The notes beneath the pieces are model-generated. The model was not told the origin of the DNA. It ran no database searches and saw nothing but the letters and a program-made list of their open reading frames with translations. Shown here piece after piece: positions 1 through 9,545 of a DNA stretch of 64,000 bases. This DNA comes from UBA7672 sp030824255. GTDB lineage: Bacteria; Pseudomonadota; Alphaproteobacteria; Caulobacterales; Hyphomonadaceae. The number at the start of each line of letters is the position of its first letter. Positions within the stretch are counted from its first letter, which is position 1. The DNA is taken from contig OW818686.1 of NCBI GenBank assembly GCA_942493305.1, positions 1,426,001 through 1,490,000 on the forward strand, given 5' to 3'. The position numbers and the translations under genes are program-made.

Positions 1-210
1 GATGATCAGGATCGCGAGAATCCGGGCCACCGGGCCGGTGATCGAATCGAGCACCGCCGTGAGTGGTCCCTCCCACGGCATGCCGCCGCCAGCTGTGGCG
101 GCGTGCGCGGGGCCGCTCATCAGCAGCGCGATGCCGCCGATGACGGCCGCCTTGCCTGCCATCTGGCTCGCCAGGCGCAGAGCTGCGCGTGTCGTCGTCT
201 GAAGTCTCAT
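1..210 (-). CDS. trbC: TrbC-like conjugative pilin (partial, runs off the window)
   Basis: This is the N-terminal part of a VirB2/TrbC-type pilin, the subunit of the conjugative pilus of a P-type type IV secretion system. The visible 70 residues show a basic N-terminus, a hydrophobic segment ending in GPAHAATAGG that looks like a signal peptide and cleavage site, and then a second hydrophobic stretch (PVARILAILII) typical of the pilin membrane helices. The ATG overlaps the trbB stop codon (ATGA), which indicates translational coupling. The C-terminus lies beyond base 1. The identity rests on position after trbB plus the hydrophobic pattern, since pilins conserve little sequence. Confidence 0.8.
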   Translation of the reverse strand, partial: MRLQTTTRAALRLASQMAGKAAVIGGIALLMSGPAHAATAGGGMPWEGPLTAVLDSITGPVARILAILII

Positions 211-1193
211 TGGTCACTCCTGTTCGATGGGTCATGCGCGTGTCCCCCGCGCGCGGTGGGCTCCTGCGGCAGGGGCGGTTTGCCCTTGGGCGCAAAGATC
301 TCTGGAATGCGCCGGCCGGCGGGGCCGCCGCGCTCGACGAAGACGACGAGGTCGATGGCTTCCGCGATCAGCGCGCGCGGCGGCGTCTCGCAGACCTCCA
401 TGGTGAGCTGCTCGAGGCGCGCGAGCGCCGCCTGCGCCGAGTTGGCGTGAAGGGTCGCGATGCCGCCGGGATGTCCGGTGTTCCAGGCCTTGAGGAGATC
501 GAGCGCTTCCGGCCCGCGCACCTCGCCCACGACGATGCGGTCGGGGCGCAGTCTCAGCGTGGAACGGACGAGGTCCGAGAGCGAGACGGCGCCAGGTTGC
601 GTGCGCATGGCGACGACGTCTTCGGCTGCGCACTGGAGTTCGCGCGTGTCCTCGAGAATGACGACGCGCTCGCGCAGACGGGCAATCTCGTCGAGGAGCG
701 CATTGGCGAGCGTTGTCTTGCCCGAGCCAGTGCCGCCAGCGACGATGATGTTGGCGCGGCGGAGGACGGCGTCCCGCAACTCAGCGGCCTGATCGGCGGT
801 CACCACACCCGATGTGACATACTCATCCAGCGTGAAGACGCGGCTTGCAGGCTTGCGAATGGCAAAGCAGGGACCACGCGAGACCGGGGGAAGCACGCCC
901 TCGAACCGTTCACCGCGTGGCGGCAGCTCCGCCGAGACGATGGGCGTGTCCCGGTTGGCGGAAGCGCCGGTCAGGGTCGCGACCAGGCGAATGACGCGTT
1001 CGGTTTCGGAGGCCTCGAGGCGGTGTGGCGTCGCGATGCGTCCGCGGCCGACCTGTTCGAGCCAGAGCCTGCCGTCAGGATTGGCGATGACTTCGATCGT
1101 GTCAGGCGCCTCGAGCATCGCCGCGATCGACGGCCCGAGCGCCGTCATCAGCATGGCAAGGCCGCGCGTGGGTTCGTTTGGCGTCGCGCTCAT
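207..1193 (-). CDS. trbB: TrbB/VirB11-like conjugation ATPase
   Basis: Hexameric secretion ATPase that powers pilus assembly and DNA transfer at the inner membrane. The 328-residue length is normal for the family. A Walker A motif, GGTGSGKTT, sits at about residues 153-161, followed by the VVILEDTRELQC Asp box and VRSTLRLRPDRIVVGEVRG, both typical of the VirB11/TrbB family. The start codon overlaps the stop of the upstream CopG gene, and its stop overlaps the start of trbC, so copG-trbB-trbC form a tight operon on the minus strand. The N-terminal domain before residue 120 is the less conserved membrane-facing region. Identification is firm. Confidence 0.95.
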   Translation of the reverse strand: MSATPNEPTRGLAMLMTALGPSIAAMLEAPDTIEVIANPDGRLWLEQVGRGRIATPHRLEASETERVIRLVATLTGASANRDTPIVSAELPPRGERFEGVLPPVSRGPCFAIRKPASRVFTLDEYVTSGVVTADQAAELRDAVLRRANIIVAGGTGSGKTTLANALLDEIARLRERVVILEDTRELQCAAEDVVAMRTQPGAVSLSDLVRSTLRLRPDRIVVGEVRGPEALDLLKAWNTGHPGGIATLHANSAQAALARLEQLTMEVCETPPRALIAEAIDLVVFVERGGPAGRRIPEIFAPKGKPPLPQEPTARGGHAHDPSNRSDQ

Positions 1194-1648
1194 GTCGCGG
1201 CCTCCTGATGCGGAGGCGGCGCGCCCTGATACTGACCGTGATCCTGTTCCGGTGCGTTGTAGGCGTCCTGCAGCGTCGACCGGCCAGAGCTGAGCTTGGC
1301 GACCACGACCGAGAGCATGTTGCCTAGCCGGTCGCGTCCGCGGGCGCTCCAGCTCGCCCGGTCCGCCTCCGGAATGTCCGGCGTGACGCTCAGCAGGAAG
1401 CGTGCAGACTGGGCGGCAAGCTCAAAATGCGTTTCGATATTGCGCTCGACCGCTGACAGCCTGCGCGTGACCTGGCCGAGGCTCGCGATGATGGCCGCCT
1501 GTTCGGCATCGTGCCCGGACGTCATCAGCCGGCGCATGATGGCGTCCTCGACAATGTCGGAGACACTGCGATCGTCGATCGCCGCCACACGCTTCAGCGT
1601 CTCGGCGATGTCGGGCGTGACGTAGGTTGTGATCTTGCAGCGTGCCAT
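1190..1648 (-). CDS. CopG/ribbon-helix-helix protein of the tra/trb operon
   Basis: A 152-residue protein. Its first 45 residues (KITTYVTPDIAETLKRVA, then DDRSVSDIVEDAIMRRL) match a ribbon-helix-helix DNA-binding domain of the CopG/MetJ type. The remaining 100 residues are helical and unassigned. It lies between traG and trbB, 8 bases after the traG stop, and overlaps trbB by 4 bases. A CopG-family protein in exactly this position is usual in alphaproteobacterial ICE and plasmid trb operons, where it is thought to regulate transfer or act as an accessory relaxosome protein. The precise role here is inferred from position. Confidence 0.85.
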   Translation of the reverse strand: MARCKITTYVTPDIAETLKRVAAIDDRSVSDIVEDAIMRRLMTSGHDAEQAAIIASLGQVTRRLSAVERNIETHFELAAQSARFLLSVTPDIPEADRASWSARGRDRLGNMLSVVVAKLSSGRSTLQDAYNAPEQDHGQYQGAPPPHQEAAT

Positions 1649-1656
1649 GTGCGATC

Positions 1657-3705
1657 TCAGCGTCCCGGTCCATCGAGAAGGTCGTCATCGAAGCCGAACA
1701 GTGTCCGCGCCGGATCGACGCCTTCGAGGATCTGGCTGTCGCGTGCAGCGGCCGCGGCGGGCTCTGCTTGCGGCGTCGGAGCGGTCGCCAGACCGGGCGT
1801 GGTGAAGTCGAACGACTTCTGATTGGCCCCCGCCGCCGGGCGCCGCGGCGGGGAGACCGAGGCGGGGCGGGCCGCGGAGGGGCGAGCAGCCCGGGGCGGC
1901 GGCGGGGTCGGCGCCCCAGCGGGAGGGGAGGAGGGCGCCGATGGAGATGCGGATGTCGATGCTGTCAGGCCATCCCAGCTCGTTGGCACGCCGGGACCGC
2001 GCGTCGGCGGGAACGTGACTTCGGGGCGGAGACGCGACCGGAAGGCGGGGTGCTCGAAATAGCGGACCTTGCGGGCGCGGATGGGCGGCGAGCCGCCTGT
2101 CAGCACAAGCGCATCGGAGGCGGGCAACTGCATGACCTCGCCCGGCGTCAGAAGCGGGCGCGGGACTTCCTGGCGCGACACCATGGTGTGTCCCAGCCAG
2201 GGCGCCATGCGCGAGCCGGCATAGTTCATCTGGGAGCGGGTCTCGGTGGTCTGTCCAAGCATGTCGGAGATGCGCTTGGCCGTGCGCTCGTCATTGCAGG
2301 CGAAGGCCACGCGGATATGCGCATTGTCGAGGATGGACGAGTTCTCGCCGTAAGCCTGCGCAATCTGGTTGAGCGATTGCGCGACGAGACACGCCTTGAT
2401 GCCGTAGCCGCGAATATAGGCGAGGGCGTGCTCGAAGAAGTCGAGCTTCCCGAGCTGCGGAAACTCGTCGAGCATCAGGAGCACCCGGCGGCCCGCGCTC
2501 TGGTTGTTCAAGCCCCGGCTGGCGCCGGCGATCTCGGTCAGGCGCTTGAGGATCTGGTTGAGGACCAGCCGCAGCAGCGCCTTGAGGCGCGAGATTTCTT
2601 CGGGCGGGATGACGAGATAGAGCGACACCGGGCGCGCGCCCGTGATGATGTCCTCGATCGCGAAGTCGGACACCTCGGTCGCGCGCGCAAGGATGGGATC
2701 GCGATAGAGGGAGAGATAGCCCAGGGCCGTGGACACGACACCGGACCGTTCGGCCTCGGCCATGTCGAGAAGCTGGCGAGCGCCCGCGGCGACCACCGGA
2801 TGCGGCGCTGCGTTCTTGATCGGGCTCGCCAGCATGGCTTCGAGAAGATCGATGACCGGGCGGCCTGGATCGGCAAGAAGCTCCGCGACGCGCGCGAGCG
2901 ATTTCCGCTGTTCGGCGTAGAGCGTCCACAGGATGACGGCGACGAGGAGTTCGAACGCACGCAGCTGCCAGTGCGAGCGTTCCCGCAGCGAGCCTTCCGG
3001 GTCCACCAGCATGTCTGCGAGGATCTGCGTATCGCGCACCTCGGCGTCGCCGCGGCGGATCTGCGTCAGGGGGTTGTAGCGATGGGCGCCGGCTTCGGTG
3101 GGTGCGAAGCGATAGACCGGACCGAAGGATGAGCGCAGGCCTGACGTGACCGACCAGTTCTCGCCCTTGAGGTCGAGCGCGACATAGGAATGCCGCCAGA
3201 CCAGGCCCGTGGGCAGGGAGACGCCGACGCTCTTGCCTGTATTGGTCGGCGCCACCACCAGCACATGGTCGGCCCCGTCATGGCGCAGGATGGACTTGTC
3301 CCAGGCGCCCAAGATGACGCCGTCGCCCCGTGTCAGGTTGAGGCGTTTGACGTCACGCGTGGTCGCCCAACGGGCCGTGCCATATGTGTCCGCGTGTTTG
3401 GCCTCCCGCGAACGCCAGAGTGAGAAGCCAAACGCCGTTGCGACCGACAGGCCGATGCCGATGAGGAAGATCAGCGCGGCGGTCTCGAAGACCTCACGCG
3501 CATAGGCGTCGTACCAGTACCACCACAGGAGGAACTTCCACGGTGCGTAGAGCCTGATGTCGAACAGGATCGCATCGGGCGCGCCCAGCTGGGTCTGGTA
3601 GCCAAGCGCGTCGGCCGTCCATTGCGTGGCGGCCACCGCGCTCGCAAGGAAGGCGAGCAGCACGGCGACGATCTGACCCCAGTAAATCCGGCCCGCCCCC
3701 ATCAC
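1657..3705 (-). CDS. traG: TraG/VirD4-type coupling protein
   Basis: Type IV coupling protein of 682 residues that brings the relaxase-DNA complex to the secretion channel. Two N-terminal membrane segments (about residues 8-26 and 75-95) precede the motor domain. Walker A is APTNTGKS at residues 152-159, the Walker B region is LLMLDEFPQLGKL, and the family signature ALDLKGENWSVT is present. The C-terminus is a proline- and alanine-rich tail of about 110 residues, probably disordered. The start codon overlaps the end of traF by four bases. The protein probably works with the DUF3363-type relaxase at 53.8 kb in the same window. Confidence 0.95.
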   Translation of the reverse strand: MMGAGRIYWGQIVAVLLAFLASAVAATQWTADALGYQTQLGAPDAILFDIRLYAPWKFLLWWYWYDAYAREVFETAALIFLIGIGLSVATAFGFSLWRSREAKHADTYGTARWATTRDVKRLNLTRGDGVILGAWDKSILRHDGADHVLVVAPTNTGKSVGVSLPTGLVWRHSYVALDLKGENWSVTSGLRSSFGPVYRFAPTEAGAHRYNPLTQIRRGDAEVRDTQILADMLVDPEGSLRERSHWQLRAFELLVAVILWTLYAEQRKSLARVAELLADPGRPVIDLLEAMLASPIKNAAPHPVVAAGARQLLDMAEAERSGVVSTALGYLSLYRDPILARATEVSDFAIEDIITGARPVSLYLVIPPEEISRLKALLRLVLNQILKRLTEIAGASRGLNNQSAGRRVLLMLDEFPQLGKLDFFEHALAYIRGYGIKACLVAQSLNQIAQAYGENSSILDNAHIRVAFACNDERTAKRISDMLGQTTETRSQMNYAGSRMAPWLGHTMVSRQEVPRPLLTPGEVMQLPASDALVLTGGSPPIRARKVRYFEHPAFRSRLRPEVTFPPTRGPGVPTSWDGLTASTSASPSAPSSPPAGAPTPPPPRAARPSAARPASVSPPRRPAAGANQKSFDFTTPGLATAPTPQAEPAAAAARDSQILEGVDPARTLFGFDDDLLDGPGR

Positions 3706-4289
3706 AGACCCTCCTGCGATGAGGGCAACGTGAAGATCGGGTGCGCGACGCCAACAACCTGACTGTCATCGACTGCCCCGAAGTAGCGGCTGTCGAACGA
3801 GGCAGGATGCGGCGCAAGCAGGAAGACCTCGCCCGGCAACACGCCGCGGCATCCGCTCCAGACAGGAAGTGCGCGGCCATCATGCGCGCGAGGCCGCGCG
3901 ATGGCGGCAACGGCGCCGTTGATGGTGATGATGTTGTTGTCGCGGCAGACGGTGTCGCCGGGCACGGCCGCGAGCTGCTTCAGCAGAAGATGGCCCGGTG
4001 GGAGAGCGCCGAAGGTTCGCAGGACATCGCGCGCGCGACCTTCGGGGGCGATGACGAGCAGATCGTCTTTGACCGGCGCCGTTTGCTCGATGCTGTAGAG
4101 TCCGATCGGCACGCTCTCGGTGAAATTCCAGACGAGCCGGGGATGATGGGGGAGAAGGGAGAGGACGCCGAGGCAGGCGCCGACCGCCGTCAGCAGCAGG
4201 ACGGCTCCTCGGCGCCGATGACGCGGCCCCAGCGCCGGTTCATGGGCGCCCGTGGTCTCTCCTGCACAATGACTCGCTGGCTTGTCCAC
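3702..4289 (-). CDS. traF: TraF-like conjugative signal peptidase (S26)
   Basis: S26-family peptidase that matures, and in RP4 cyclises, the TrbC pilin. At 195 residues it has an N-terminal membrane segment (AVLLLTAVGACLGVLSLLP). The Ser-containing box is NFTESVPIGLYSI and the Lys-containing box is LLLKQLAAVPGD, giving the expected Ser/Lys dyad. A late FLLAPHPASFDSRYFGAV box completes the S26 pattern. It is the first gene of the minus-strand block traF-traG-copG-trbB-trbC. The exact start is uncertain because other in-frame starts lie within about 20 codons; the one given places the membrane helix at a normal distance from the N-terminus. Confidence 0.9.
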   Translation of the reverse strand: MDKPASHCAGETTGAHEPALGPRHRRRGAVLLLTAVGACLGVLSLLPHHPRLVWNFTESVPIGLYSIEQTAPVKDDLLVIAPEGRARDVLRTFGALPPGHLLLKQLAAVPGDTVCRDNNIITINGAVAAIARPRAHDGRALPVWSGCRGVLPGEVFLLAPHPASFDSRYFGAVDDSQVVGVAHPIFTLPSSQEGL

Positions 4290-4624
4290 GCGTGTCCCCC
4301 TTCACGGAGAACACTGCGCAAGACTGCTGCCGGTGCGGCGCCGAACAAAATTCGGAAATTGCGCGCGCTTTCGAATTGCGTTCCGGGTTAGCGGAACTCA
4401 GTTCGGAAGGCGTCCCGCCGGATTTTGGCGCGCGCTTATCCTGTACCGTTCTGGGCCGCAATAGGTCCTGACTGCCAGACAGATGCAGGTGTCGGCGGAC
4501 GGCTATATCCGGTCTGGGAATGTTGTTCAGTGCACAGTGAAATTTGGCATTTCACCGAGTATGCAGCGAGTTCCAAAGTATAGCGCATCGGCACGGATCA
4601 CTAGCCTGCTGAAAAGCTCGACGA
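4290..4624. other. Intergenic region upstream of the tra/trb block
   Basis: A 335-base stretch between the traF start and the 3' end of the HEPN-like gene. I see no convincing reading frame here. It should hold the promoter of the traF-trbC block, but no clear -35/-10 pair stands out. Short repeats of the type TTCGGAA and TTCCGGG occur between about 4340 and 4410. They are suggestive only. Confidence 0.4.
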
Positions 4625-5812
4625 CTAGTCATCGCTGGCGCTGATAGCGGCGAGCTTTTCGCTCAAACCGGGTCTTCCGGCGATTGCCGCACCCTTGGTG
4701 ACAGCGTCTTCGAGGTTTGTCTTCTGCATCAGATAGGCAACGGCTTCTGCTTGGCCCAAGGCGCGGAATCGTCCTATCGCCTCGGCCAGCATGTCTTCGT
4801 AATGCTCGCCAAAGCGACGCAGTCGGCCGAGATCGAACAGCGCGGCGAGGTCCGCCAGTTCTTCGAGGCTGAGCAATCCGATGATCTGCTTGTTCAAATC
4901 AGCCGCAGCGCGCTGCTCAAAATCAAGCCGATCAATCGCGTCATTGATCGTCACGACACGGGAGCCAGCCCAGCGTCGACGCGAAAGGGTGTTCCGCACT
5001 TTCCAAGCCGATATGGCCGCTATGGCGTTGTCATCGGAGAGGTATATCAGGTCTTTCTCTATCCCAACAAGGACACCGAGTTCGCGAGAGCCGACAATTG
5101 CGTCGATGGCGCGGGAGAACTGCTTCTTTGTGAGCGTATAGCGGGCGCAGACGTCTGCCCTCTTCGTATTGAAGCTGTCATTCCGCCAAGAACTGCGTGG
5201 GCCCATGATCTTGGCGATGGCCGCGAGATCGCGCCGAGAACATTCGCGTGTGAACGTTTTTGCGAGACGTTCTTCGTCCATGTCGATCAATCGATCCACG
5301 AGTTCAGTGTTTGTTGCGGAAAGCCGTACCAAGCCCTCTCGTACATGCTTGATGTTCACCGTGGCATGGCGAGAAAGACTCATCACGCCGTCGCGATTGA
5401 TCGAATACCTGAGTTCCTGACCATCCTGGTCGATGTTTGCGAGGCTATCGACATACTGTCGAAGCGCCTCGACGAGATCCCGCACGGCGAGATCTCCAAC
5501 GCCTGCATCATGCAGGTGCGTCCAGTGAGACTTGATATCGTGATTGGCGGGATGCGGTTGGGCAAGGGCGCCGCCCTGGTGTAAACGTTTGATGGCGAAC
5601 TTAAGCACCAATTCAACTGCATGCCGCGCATTGTAGAGGATTGGGAGTATCAGGGTGTCGCGCCTGCCATAAAGCCGCCTGTCGAGGATCGCGTTTGCCA
5701 ACTCCAGCGCCGCCTGCATGTAGCCATCGACATAGTTGAGCTCATCGCCTTGGCGTCCAACCAACGCGTTCCACTGGCCATCGCTGACCTCTTCAAAAAA
5801 AGGATCGGGCAT
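4625..5812 (-). CDS. Unknown protein with a HEPN-like N-terminal motif
   Basis: A 395-residue protein that I do not recognise as a named family. The start at MPDPFFEEVSDGQW was chosen because sequence upstream of it is low-complexity and arginine-rich. Near residue 50 there is ILYNARHAVELVLKFAIKRL, which resembles the helix of HEPN-type proteins that carry a conserved Arg and His and a [HV]ELxLK pattern. The rest is helical and charged, with no P-loop or metal site. It sits between the conjugation block and the Lrp regulator. HEPN domains are common in RNA-cutting toxins and defence proteins, so a defence role is possible, but the match rests on one short motif. Confidence 0.5.
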   Translation of the reverse strand: MPDPFFEEVSDGQWNALVGRQGDELNYVDGYMQAALELANAILDRRLYGRRDTLILPILYNARHAVELVLKFAIKRLHQGGALAQPHPANHDIKSHWTHLHDAGVGDLAVRDLVEALRQYVDSLANIDQDGQELRYSINRDGVMSLSRHATVNIKHVREGLVRLSATNTELVDRLIDMDEERLAKTFTRECSRRDLAAIAKIMGPRSSWRNDSFNTKRADVCARYTLTKKQFSRAIDAIVGSRELGVLVGIEKDLIYLSDDNAIAAISAWKVRNTLSRRRWAGSRVVTINDAIDRLDFEQRAAADLNKQIIGLLSLEELADLAALFDLGRLRRFGEHYEDMLAEAIGRFRALGQAEAVAYLMQKTNLEDAVTKGAAIAGRPGLSEKLAAISASDD

Positions 5813-5862
5813 GAAACTGGACCGCGCTGAGTTTGCCGAGCGGAGCGTATGCGGATTGGGAC

Positions 5863-6312
5863 CTACTTCAAAGGCTCGACAAGAATGGTGAAGCGCGCAT
5901 GCGTGCTGTCGCTCCAGCGCTCCAGTTGCTCGCGGAACGTCGTCCATGCGCCGAGGTCGCCAGTGGAAAACCGAACTACATAGTCGAACTGCCCTGCGAC
6001 GCGATGCGCCTCGACGATCTCGGGTGTCGCTTTCAGAAGGCTTAGAAAATCCTCGGTAAGCTCCGGCGTTGGATGAACAAACCGAATGTCCGCCCATCCC
6101 TCAAGCCGAGCGCCGAGCCCCGATCGGGCGACGATTGCGCGATAACCGACGATGAAGCCGTACTGTTCGAGCCTTCTGACGCGCGCCAGGCAAGTGCTTG
6201 GCGCCACGCCAACCCGTTTGGCCAGGTCCTTGTTCTTGAGAGCGGCATCCTGCGCCAACAAGGAAAGGATCTGATGGTCGGTCTCGTCCAGGCGAATGCG
6301 AGCCCTGGCCAT
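5863..6312 (-). CDS. Lrp/AsnC family transcriptional regulator
   Basis: A 149-residue regulator with the classic two-part layout. Residues 6-60 form a winged helix (LDETDHQILSLLAQDAALKN, then the recognition region VGVAPSTCLARVRRLEQYG). Residues 70-145 form the RAM ligand-binding domain, with EIVEAHRVAGQFDYVVRF. Such proteins sense amino acids. The gene stands alone on the minus strand between the HEPN-like gene and the GntR regulator. Its target is not evident from the sequence, and whether it belongs to the lasso locus or to the host ICE is unclear. Confidence 0.93.
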   Translation of the reverse strand: MARARIRLDETDHQILSLLAQDAALKNKDLAKRVGVAPSTCLARVRRLEQYGFIVGYRAIVARSGLGARLEGWADIRFVHPTPELTEDFLSLLKATPEIVEAHRVAGQFDYVVRFSTGDLGAWTTFREQLERWSDSTHARFTILVEPLK

Positions 6313-6602
6313 GCGGTCAGACTCCGCAGGAGACCGGGGAGGGCTGCAGGCGGGCGCGAGCCGGCTTGTGCGGCTTAGTTTTGTGGAGCGGGGGTAGGGT
6401 GGAGGGTCGTTTTTGCAACTTATCTCGCGAGGCGGTGACCCCCAACTCCTGAACCGCCTTGAATGCCGAAAGGGTCATGGGATCGCGGCCAACCGTCCGC
6501 GGCCATGGTCCATGGCGCCGCCGCCGAAAGGCGGCGGCGCCCTTTTCGAGAAACGGCGATCGACCTGAGGGCGCAACGCGCACGAATGCTAGAGCCACGG
6601 CA

Positions 6603-7223
6603 TCATCCCTGACTGATTGTCTCGGCCACAAGCCTGGCGAGGGCATCAACGCGTTCAATTCGAAGCCGGTGGTGGGTGCGCAGAAGCAGCTGAAGTCCGC
6701 TGATGTCGCGCGTGCGGAAGAGCACCGCTAGCGCCTCGGCTTCCTGGTCTGCGCCTGGAAACAGCTTTGGCTCGCACCGCCGGGCCACAAAGAGCCGGTC
6801 GTTGAGGGCGGCGACCTGGTCCGTGAGCTCCCCATTTCCCTGAGCCATGGCGATCTCACGCATGAGCGTGGTCACGTCATCGGGATAGATACCGTACGTG
6901 GCAAAGTCCCGGGACGGCGCAGATTTTGGCGTCGAGGCGATCTTGATTCGCTCGAGGCAGGCATCGATCAGCAAGCCTGCCAGGTCATAGAGGCTTTCAA
7001 GCCGCTGGGCCGAAGGTGTCGTGACGGCGTACCCATGATGGGGGGCCAGATTCACAAGCCGCTCTGAACTCAGCCGCGCGAGCGCTTCGCGGACAGGCGT
7101 GACACTCATGCGCAGACGATCCCCAATTGCGCGGACGTCCAGCGGTCCGGCCGGAAGCGCGCCCTTGACGATGTCGTCTTTCAGCCGCTGGTAGGCGCGC
7201 TCGGCGGCCGACGGATCAGGCAT
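6603..7223 (-). CDS. GntR family transcriptional regulator
   Basis: A 206-residue regulator. The N-terminal winged helix covers residues 6-70 (AYQRLKDDIVKGALPAGPL, then RLRMSVTPVREALARLSSERLV), followed by a helical FCD-like ligand-binding domain. The start at MPDPSAAERAY gives the normal 10-residue lead into the helix. It is divergent from the lasso ABC exporter gene, with about 270 bases between their starts, so it may control that exporter; this is inferred from position. The FCD-like domain lacks an obvious set of metal-binding histidines, so the effector is unknown. Confidence 0.9.
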   Translation of the reverse strand: MPDPSAAERAYQRLKDDIVKGALPAGPLDVRAIGDRLRMSVTPVREALARLSSERLVNLAPHHGYAVTTPSAQRLESLYDLAGLLIDACLERIKIASTPKSAPSRDFATYGIYPDDVTTLMREIAMAQGNGELTDQVAALNDRLFVARRCEPKLFPGADQEAEALAVLFRTRDISGLQLLLRTHHRLRIERVDALARLVAETISQG

Positions 7224-7493
7224 GACTATCGTCTCCGTGGTGCTTGCAGCAGCGCGTTCACCGCTCCTGCGGCCCCGGCGCAGCCCACGCACGTCAGACG
7301 GCCCGCATTTTTCCATGAATTCGCCCCCACGGTGAGGTTGGCACGTCCCTTTGTGCAAGTCGTCATCACTCCGGGGACGCCGCGCCGATCATTGTCCGCT
7401 AGGATTCGGTCCGGCGAACGTTGTGGGCCGCGGCAGCCTTGCTGAACGCGAGTGTTGCGGCGGTCCACACCTGACTGCTTTGGCGGAGGGATG

Positions 7494-9266
7494 ATGGCGG
7501 CGAGTCGCGTTCGCCTCATGTGGAAATTGCTTCGAACCGCCTCAGACGGTGTCGCTCGTTCGCGGCTTCTGATCGCCTGTTTCCTGTCGGTCATGAGCGG
7601 AGTGGTCGCTGCAGGTTCGCCCCTTGCGCTGAAGGAGTTGATTGATCGCCTGTCGGCGGGGCAGCCGGCCGAGATCGCGCTGCCGTTTGCCGGACTGTAT
7701 GTGGTGGCGCTAGCCGCAGGGCGGATGATCGGCGAAGCGCAGGCCTTCGCGTTCTCGAGCGGGGATCAGCGCCTGCAGAGCCGGATGAGCGCGGCGGCGT
7801 TCCGACACCTTCTACGGCTGCCAGTCGATTTTCATCTTCGGCGGCCGCCGGGCGCTCTGGTGCAGGCCCATACGCTCGCGCTTCAGGGCGCTAGACTCTT
7901 TCTGTCGCATGCAGGGTTCACGCTTCTGCCTGCGCTGGTGCAGCTATCGATTATCCTGGTGGTGGTCGCAGGTCTCTTCAGCGCCGAGATCTGGCTGGTC
8001 GTCGTTACGACCATTCTCGGCTACGCTGTTGCGTTCGGCTGGAGCGTAAATCAACTGGGCGGGCCGACCCGTCTGGCGGTCTCCGCGCAGGTCGATGCCG
8101 CGGCGGTCTTCGGAGATGCTCTCACAAACATAGATGCGATCAAGTCCGCCGCCGCCGAGGACAGGCTCACCACACGCTACGAGTCACTGCTCGGCCGCAG
8201 CGAACAGAGCTGGCGATCCTGCTTTGCGCTCCGCGTCAAAACGGGGTTGGCCGTTGCGGTTGTCTTCTCGCTCAGCATGTTCGCGATTGCCGTTCTCGGT
8301 GTTTCTGCGACGGCAGCGCGGGCGATCACGGTTGGCGACCTCGTTCTTCTCACCACTTACATGTTGCAGATTGTCCAGCCGCTGGAATTGGCGGGTTTTG
8401 CGATGCGGGATCTCGCGCAGGGCGCCAACTACCTCGACAAGTGGGCCGAGGTTGAACTCCTGCCAGAAGAGCAGGGCTTAGGGAGCGAAATGCCTCAGGC
8501 CATGCTACGACACCCGCCGGCTATCGCCTTCGAGAATGTCAGCTTTGCCTACGAGAAAGACCGGCCGGCCCTGGTCGATATTGATTTCACGCTGCCAGCC
8601 GGATCGCTCGTTGCGATTGTCGGGCCGTCTGGAGCCGGAAAGTCATCGCTGGTTCGCCTGATCCTCGGGCACTATCGGCCGGCGTCGGGGCGAGTGCTGG
8701 TCGACGGGGTCCCGGTCGCAGACCTTGACGTCCACGGCTTGCGACGGCGCGCCGCTGTCGTTGCCCAGGACACTCCGCTGTTCAATGACTCCCTGAGGAA
8801 CAATCTTCTGTTTGCGCGGCCAGATGCCAGCGATGACGAGCTTCAGCGCGCGTTGGCTGTGGCGCGGCTGGACCATCTGGTTGCAGGGCTACCCGACGGC
8901 TTGGCAACTCAGGTTGGCGAACGCGGGCTGAGCCTGTCGGGCGGCGAGCGACAGCGGGTCGCGATAGCGCGCGCCGTCCTTCGGGACTCGCCGCTTCTTC
9001 TCCTGGACGAAGCGACGTCTGCGCTCGACGCCGAAACGGAGCGGGTTCTAAGCACTGACTTGCAGCATTTCGCCAAAGGCCGGACGGCACTGATCGTGAC
9101 GCACAGGCTGGCGCTCGCATCGCGGGCGGAATTGATTCTCGTGCTGAACAGGGGACAAATCGTCGAACGCGGGACCCATTCCAGCCTGATCGCAAGCGGT
9201 GGGTTGTATTTCCGCCTCTGGCGGAGCCAATCTAGCGCCGGAGAGGAGGCAGTAGAATGCTCCTGA
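7494..9266 (+). CDS. ABC exporter (fused TMD-NBD), probable lasso peptide exporter
   Basis: A 590-residue half-transporter of the MsbA/McjD type. Residues 1-320 form the six-helix membrane domain and residues 340-590 the ATPase. Walker A is GPSGAGKSS (about 377-385), the signature is LSGGERQR (about 478), Walker B with its D-loop is LLLLDEATSALD, and the switch is VTHRL. There is no N-terminal C39 peptidase domain, as expected for lasso peptide exporters where B cuts the leader. Two adjacent ATGs follow a GGAGGG box; the second, at 7494, has the better spacing. It opens the lasso locus, so export and self-immunity are its likely jobs. Confidence 0.85.
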   Translation: MAASRVRLMWKLLRTASDGVARSRLLIACFLSVMSGVVAAGSPLALKELIDRLSAGQPAEIALPFAGLYVVALAAGRMIGEAQAFAFSSGDQRLQSRMSAAAFRHLLRLPVDFHLRRPPGALVQAHTLALQGARLFLSHAGFTLLPALVQLSIILVVVAGLFSAEIWLVVVTTILGYAVAFGWSVNQLGGPTRLAVSAQVDAAAVFGDALTNIDAIKSAAAEDRLTTRYESLLGRSEQSWRSCFALRVKTGLAVAVVFSLSMFAIAVLGVSATAARAITVGDLVLLTTYMLQIVQPLELAGFAMRDLAQGANYLDKWAEVELLPEEQGLGSEMPQAMLRHPPAIAFENVSFAYEKDRPALVDIDFTLPAGSLVAIVGPSGAGKSSLVRLILGHYRPASGRVLVDGVPVADLDVHGLRRRAAVVAQDTPLFNDSLRNNLLFARPDASDDELQRALAVARLDHLVAGLPDGLATQVGERGLSLSGGERQRVAIARAVLRDSPLLLLDEATSALDAETERVLSTDLQHFAKGRTALIVTHRLALASRAELILVLNRGQIVERGTHSSLIASGGLYFRLWRSQSSAGEEAVECS

Positions 9267-9545
9267 TCCACAACGACCATCGCACGCGGCATGCATACAT
9301 GCGCGCTCGGCAGAATCGCGACGCGCGTCATCGCGTGTTCAAAACGTCGCCACACCTACGGGTGAACCCCGAGTTTTGTTCGAAAAATATTTCGTATTTG
9401 CAGTTTCTGAGGTCTCGTCTTCAAGCTCGCCCGAGCAGTGGGCTGCGCACCTGCCAAACGGAAGTCGAGATGAAGGTCACATGGCCGCGGGGGACAATGC
9501 CAGACAGGTCATCGTTGCCTGCGCTGAACGATCAGGCGACCGTTG

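Noticed and set aside
207..1208. Long plus-strand frames antisense to trbB, traG and other conjugation genes
   Set aside because: High-GC antisense shadows; the minus-strand products have full family motifs and the plus-strand ones none.
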